64,000 bases of DNA from UBA1764 sp045616685 (GTDB lineage Bacteria > Bacillota > Clostridia > Peptostreptococcales > Anaerovoracaceae). Position numbers and translations under genes: made by a program. This document shows, piece after piece, positions 61,292-64,000 of the stretch. The DNA lies in the NCBI GenBank assembly GCA_045616685.1, contig JAZLHF010000008.1, positions 1-64,000 of the forward strand, in the 5' to 3' direction. Under the pieces are notes generated by a model. That model ran no database searches and had not been told where the DNA came from. It saw only the letters and a list, made by a program, of their open reading frames with translations. The stretch's first letter is position 1. Each line of letters begins with the position of its first letter.

Positions 61292-61549
61292 CTAAGCTTC
61301 AGTATATACACTTACTTGCTTTCTGGTCTTGTCTTTTCTTTCGAACTTAACAATTCCATCCTGCTTTGCGAAAAGTGTGTCATCTCCACCGATACCTACA
61401 TTGTTACCAGGATGAATCTTTGTTCCTCTCTGTCTAACAATAATTGTACCTGCACTTACGAACTGACCGTCGGCTCTTTTTACTCCTAAGCGCTTAGACT
61501 CACTGTCTCTACCGTTCTTAGAGCTACCTACACCTTTTTTACTTGCCAT
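61292..61549 (-). CDS. rpmA: Large-subunit ribosomal protein L27
   Basis: 85 residues beginning MASKKGVGSSKNGRDSESK. This is the mature, non-extended form; the N-terminus reaches the peptidyl-transferase centre. Most Bacillota encode an N-terminal extension that the protease Prp must remove. Here neither the extension nor prp (normally between rplU and rpmA) is present. Strong GGAGG site. 22 bases separate it from rplU. Confidence 0.97.
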   Translation of the reverse strand: MASKKGVGSSKNGRDSESKRLGVKRADGQFVSAGTIIVRQRGTKIHPGNNVGIGGDDTLFAKQDGIVKFERKDKTRKQVSVYTEA

Positions 61550-61571
61550 GTGGTTTACCTCCGATCCTTTA

Positions 61572-62039
61572 TTACTTTAATCCTGCTTCGATAGCAGCGA
61601 TTAATTCAGCGTTAGTTGTATTTTCATCGATTGCAATGTTATTGGCTTTTGCATAATCAATGAGTTCTGCCTTCTTCATAGATTTAAGAGAAGGTTTCTT
61701 TTCTGGTGCAGCTTCACTTACAAAACCATCAGCAACAATGTTAGTAACTTCAAGCTGTGTGTATGGCTGTCTGTGACCTTGTTTCTTGCGATAGTCTTTC
61801 TTAGCCTTATACTTGTAGATAATAACTTTCTTGCCTTTGCCGTTTTCAACTACTTTGCATTCAACCTTAGCACCATCAACAAATGGCTTACCTACGACTG
61901 TCTTGCCACTACCGCTTACTGCGATAACTTCATCGAGAACAACGCTTTGTCCTGCTTCAACGTTTAACTTTTCAACGTTGATAATGTCTCCATTGGAAAC
62001 GCGATACTGCTTTCCCCCGGTCTGTACTACTGCGTACAT
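61572..62039 (-). CDS. rplU: Large-subunit ribosomal protein L21 with C-terminal extension
   Basis: The L21 domain (residues 1-103, MYAVVQTGGKQYRVSNGD ... KKDYRKKQGHRQPYTQL) is followed by an extra segment (about 110-155) with MKKAELIDYAKANNIAID and TNAELIAAIEAGLK. This is a helix-extended-helix pattern like SAP, HeH or Rho-N modules, which often touch nucleic acid. L21 is normally about 100-105 residues. The ATG at 62039 is preceded by GGAGG; a longer open frame upstream is disregarded. Confidence 0.95.
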   Translation of the reverse strand: MYAVVQTGGKQYRVSNGDIINVEKLNVEAGQSVVLDEVIAVSGSGKTVVGKPFVDGAKVECKVVENGKGKKVIIYKYKAKKDYRKKQGHRQPYTQLEVTNIVADGFVSEAAPEKKPSLKSMKKAELIDYAKANNIAIDENTTNAELIAAIEAGLK

Positions 62040-62126
62040 ATTGTTTACCTCCATATTATACGGGCTCGCCTTTATGGGTATGTAATTAAAATTACATTTG
62101 AAAAGAACCACATTTAGAGCGGCAAC
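62040..62126 (-). promoter_or_regulatory. rplU leader, possible autoregulatory RNA
   Basis: A leader of about 87 bases between the predicted start site and the rplU ATG. It contains the inverted repeat ATGTAATT-TT-AATTACAT and a second GC-rich segment before the SD. Bacillota rplU genes often carry an L21 leader RNA; I cannot confirm a match without covariance models. Confidence 0.35.
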
Positions 62127-62132
62127 ACACGA

Positions 62133-62161
62133 ATAATATCAAAAATGGCAAGCTTTGTCAA
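62133..62161 (-). promoter_or_regulatory. rplU promoter
   Basis: On the - strand a perfect -35 TTGACA (62156-62161), 17-base spacer and -10 TATTAT (62133-62138). The -35 directly abuts the terminator of the upstream zinc peptidase gene. Confidence 0.9.
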
Positions 62162-62162
62162 T

Positions 62163-62190
62163 AAAAAATGGGCATTTTCGCCCATTTTTT
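62163..62190 (-). terminator. Terminator after the zinc peptidase gene
   Basis: Stem AAAAAATGGGC / GCCCATTTTTT, loop ATTTTC on the + strand, symmetrical A and T flanks. The stem starts within the stop codon region of the zinc peptidase gene. Confidence 0.88.
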
Positions 62191-62884
62191 AACGTCTTGA
62201 AGATCTTGTTAACATTATCATTCTTAACAAGTTACCAACAGCCATAGCAAGGGCTGCAAGATACGTTAATGCAGCTGCAGATAATACGGCTTTTGCTCCA
62301 GTGTAATCTGAACTATTACTTATTAAGCCATAGTCTTGCAGGAGTTTTAAACCTCTCCTAGAAGCATCAATCTCAACTGGTAATGTAACTAAATGGAACA
62401 GAATAACCACGACGAACAGAATTACACCCAAATCTGCTAATTTTGCTGCTCCGAGGATTAAGCCGATTATAAGCATTGGCCAAGATAAGCTCGAGCAAAT
62501 ATTAACGGCAGGTACAATTGAGTTTCTAAATTTTAACAACTTATATCCTTCGTAATCTTGAATTGCATGTCCACATTCGTGGGCTGCAATACCCATAGCT
62601 GCTATAGATGGGCTATTAAACACTCCATCACTGAGATTTAATGTTTTATTTTGAGGATTGTAGTTATCAGTTAGTTTACCCTGGACATGATTGATAGGCA
62701 TACTCCCCATGCCATTTCGATCAAGAATTACTCTTGCAACTTCACCACCAGGAATAGCTTTTGAATTTGCAATGCTTGAGTATTTGTTATATGCGCTCTT
62801 AACCTTAAGCTGTGCATAAAAAGTTAAAATGATTGCCGGAATAAGCACTATCATTGATAAGTAATATTCTAAACCGTAATACAT
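62189..62884 (-). CDS. Zinc metallopeptidase, YugP family
   Basis: Membrane zinc metallopeptidase (Zn_peptidase_2). An N-terminal transmembrane segment (about 8-26), the active-site helix GIAAHECGHAIQDYEGY (HExxH form) and two or three further membrane segments (about 125-165 and 205-225) with PVEIDASRRGL are visible. Substrate unknown. The ATG at 62884 (231 residues) is selected because AAGGAG lies 10 bases before it. A possible -10 TATAAT lies at 62908-62913 with no clear -35. Confidence 0.9.
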   Translation of the reverse strand: MYYGLEYYLSMIVLIPAIILTFYAQLKVKSAYNKYSSIANSKAIPGGEVARVILDRNGMGSMPINHVQGKLTDNYNPQNKTLNLSDGVFNSPSIAAMGIAAHECGHAIQDYEGYKLLKFRNSIVPAVNICSSLSWPMLIIGLILGAAKLADLGVILFVVVILFHLVTLPVEIDASRRGLKLLQDYGLISNSSDYTGAKAVLSAAALTYLAALAMAVGNLLRMIMLTRSSRR

Positions 62885-62936
62885 ATTCAACATCTCCTTA
62901 TTCAAGAATTATACACTATATTTTCTTAAAATTAGC

Positions 62937-63458
62937 TTAAAAACGAGTATTTCTTATTAGTTTTGATAAATCTTTTCCATTAACAGTTTCTATATTAAAT
63001 TTATCAGCATAATCATAAGCGGGGTCAGTAAAGTCGCTTGTAGTTACAAAAATTCCTCTATCAGCATCGGAGTCAATCATTGCAGAATGAAGTTTCTGAA
63101 TGCGTTCACGATCAACTTTATGGCTTTGCTTATACAATTTAACCTCTACTGCATATTTATGACGACCTTTATACATAATTATATCTTTACCACCATCTCC
63201 TGAGCCACCTGTTACTTCAGTATCAAAACCTCTATCTTTATAAATATCAGCAATAAATTGCTCGAATTCTAATGGACAAGTTGCAAAATGTCTAAGAAGT
63301 TTTTGAATATTGGAATAATGTCTATATTTGATTAAAGATAACAATTTCTTGATAACTAAAATTAAAAAGATGAAAAGCAAAATGGCTAATATCAAATAAT
63401 CGATATTAGCCACTGCTAAAGTATAAAAATCTTTAAAATTAATCGAGAATAACTCCAT
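62937..63458 (-). CDS. Membrane-anchored Mrr-like restriction endonuclease-fold protein
   Basis: A 173-residue protein with one transmembrane segment (about 20-38, ILAILLFIFLILVIKK) followed by an Mrr_cat-type PD-(D/E)xK nuclease domain (about 60-170). Seen are FEQFIADIYKDRGF, GGSGDGGKDIIM (catalytic Asp), AVEVKLY (ExK pair) and IFVTTSDFTD. The ATG at 63458 is chosen; it overlaps the recA end by 20 bases. Single-domain proteins of this kind are widespread in Bacillota and their role (DNA quality control or restriction) is not established. It appears to share the recA transcript. Confidence 0.82.
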   Translation of the reverse strand: MELFSINFKDFYTLAVANIDYLILAILLFIFLILVIKKLLSLIKYRHYSNIQKLLRHFATCPLEFEQFIADIYKDRGFDTEVTGGSGDGGKDIIMYKGRHKYAVEVKLYKQSHKVDRERIQKLHSAMIDSDADRGIFVTTSDFTDPAYDYADKFNIETVNGKDLSKLIRNTRF

Positions 63459-64000
63459 CGTCATCAATCTCAAACACATCATCATCGTCGATTCTATCTT
63501 CATCTTTTTTAACGATGTATTTATCTTTAAGGTTTTGTTCAAGCTGTTCAAGTATTGTAGGATTATCTTTAAGATACTGTTTGATGTTTTCACGGCCCTG
63601 TCCAATTCTTTCGCCGCTCATTGAATACCACGCACCAGATTTTTCAATCATTCCGGCTTCTACAGCACAATCAAGAACGTCTCCAGCTTTAGAAATACCT
63701 TCGCCATACATAATATCGAACTCTGTTGTCTTAAAAGGTGGGGCAACTTTATTCTTAACAACTTTTACTCTTGTTCTGTTACCAACAACAGCTTCGCCAA
63801 CTTTTATAGACTCAATTCTTCTAACATCAAGTCTAACTGATGAATAGAACTTTAATGCGCGGCCACCTGTCGTTGTCTCTGGGTTACCAAACATTACGCC
63901 AACTTTTTCACGAAGTTGGTTAATAAAGATGACGCAAGTATTTGTCTTATTAACGACACCTGCGAGTTTTCTTAAAGCCTGTGACATAAGTCTAGCCTGA
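63439..64000 (-). CDS. recA: Recombinase RecA, C-terminal part (cut by window end)
   Basis: The 5' part lies beyond base 64000; about 187 codons of the C-terminal half are present. Loop L2 and flanks read INQLREKVGVMFGNPETTTGG, here given as NQLREKVG and FGNPETTTGGRALKF. The C-terminal domain with KAGDVLDCAVE and the acidic tail (DDDDVFEIDDDG) follow. RecA forms the filament for recombination and triggers LexA self-cleavage, which would act on the LexA-like boxes in this window. The Mrr-like gene overlaps its last 20 bases; recX is not next to it. Confidence 0.97.
   Translation of the reverse strand, partial: QARLMSQALRKLAGVVNKTNTCVIFINQLREKVGVMFGNPETTTGGRALKFYSSVRLDVRRIESIKVGEAVVGNRTRVKVVKNKVAPPFKTTEFDIMYGEGISKAGDVLDCAVEAGMIEKSGAWYSMSGERIGQGRENIKQYLKDNPTILEQLEQNLKDKYIVKKDEDRIDDDDVFEIDDDGVILD

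Noticed and set aside
63459..63605. Longer N-terminus for the Mrr-like protein
   Set aside because: The extension is recA sequence read in another frame; the ATG at 63458 gives a normal membrane-anchored protein.

Overview
This window is the end of a contig from a low-GC member of the Bacillota, most likely an uncultivated member of the Clostridia. The evidence is the AT-rich codon use, Firmicute gene pairs (argR-recN, asp23-nusB, rnj-ylbF, alaS-ireB, tmcAL-ackA), a SpoIID-family protein, RNase J, zinc-ribbon L28 and L32, and HemZ. Bases 10-41 are not genomic: they match a DNBSEQ/MGI sequencing adapter, so base 1 is a contig edge.

The left and central parts (about 2.2-46.5 kb) run almost entirely on the + strand. 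In order: ruvCAB with a SpoIID-like protein, queA, tgt and an rRNA methyltransferase; rpmB; an Asp23 gene with recG, rsmD, coaD, a coiled-coil protein and tmcAL; ackA; rpmF; an unrecognised lipoprotein; yajC beside a divergent tRNA-Leu; a 15-kb run of closely packed genes from relA to efp (stringent response, HemZ, four tRNA-synthetase-type or NAD steps, RsfS, RNase J, YlbF, PepP); mltG; a second run from yqhY-nusB to mutL (transcription factor, Kae1 paralog, exonuclease VII, isoprenoid genes, TlyA, mismatch repair); and ruvX with two membrane proteins.

The right part (46.6-64 kb) runs on the - strand. It holds a GIY-YIG gene, a candidate small RNA, arginase, a LysM protein under three LexA-like boxes, the xer-like/PLP-enzyme/miaA cluster, DUF896-mnmA-alaS-ireB, comEA, the rplU-rpmA-obgE-radical SAM-DUF2344 run, an SLH lipoprotein, a zinc peptidase, and recA with a membrane Mrr-like nuclease. 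recA is cut by the window end. No CRISPR array, insertion sequence, prophage or rRNA operon is visible. The content is core housekeeping: DNA repair, ribosome and tRNA maturation, and translation.

The unusual signals are mostly regulatory. Six genes that lead transcription units have a -10 hexamer exactly 6 bases before the ATG, and five of these six are extended (TGn) -10 elements, so the transcripts look leaderless. Three further genes (relA, yqhY, obgE) start directly after the T-tract of an intrinsic terminator. SOS control of a YneA-like LysM protein, and perhaps of ruvCAB, is readable from the sequence. Protein-level oddities are an L27 without the Firmicute N-terminal extension together with the absence of prp, an L21 with a C-terminal helical extension, and a NadD-YqeK fusion whose NadD motifs are eroded. 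I did not find a clearly new multi-gene system.
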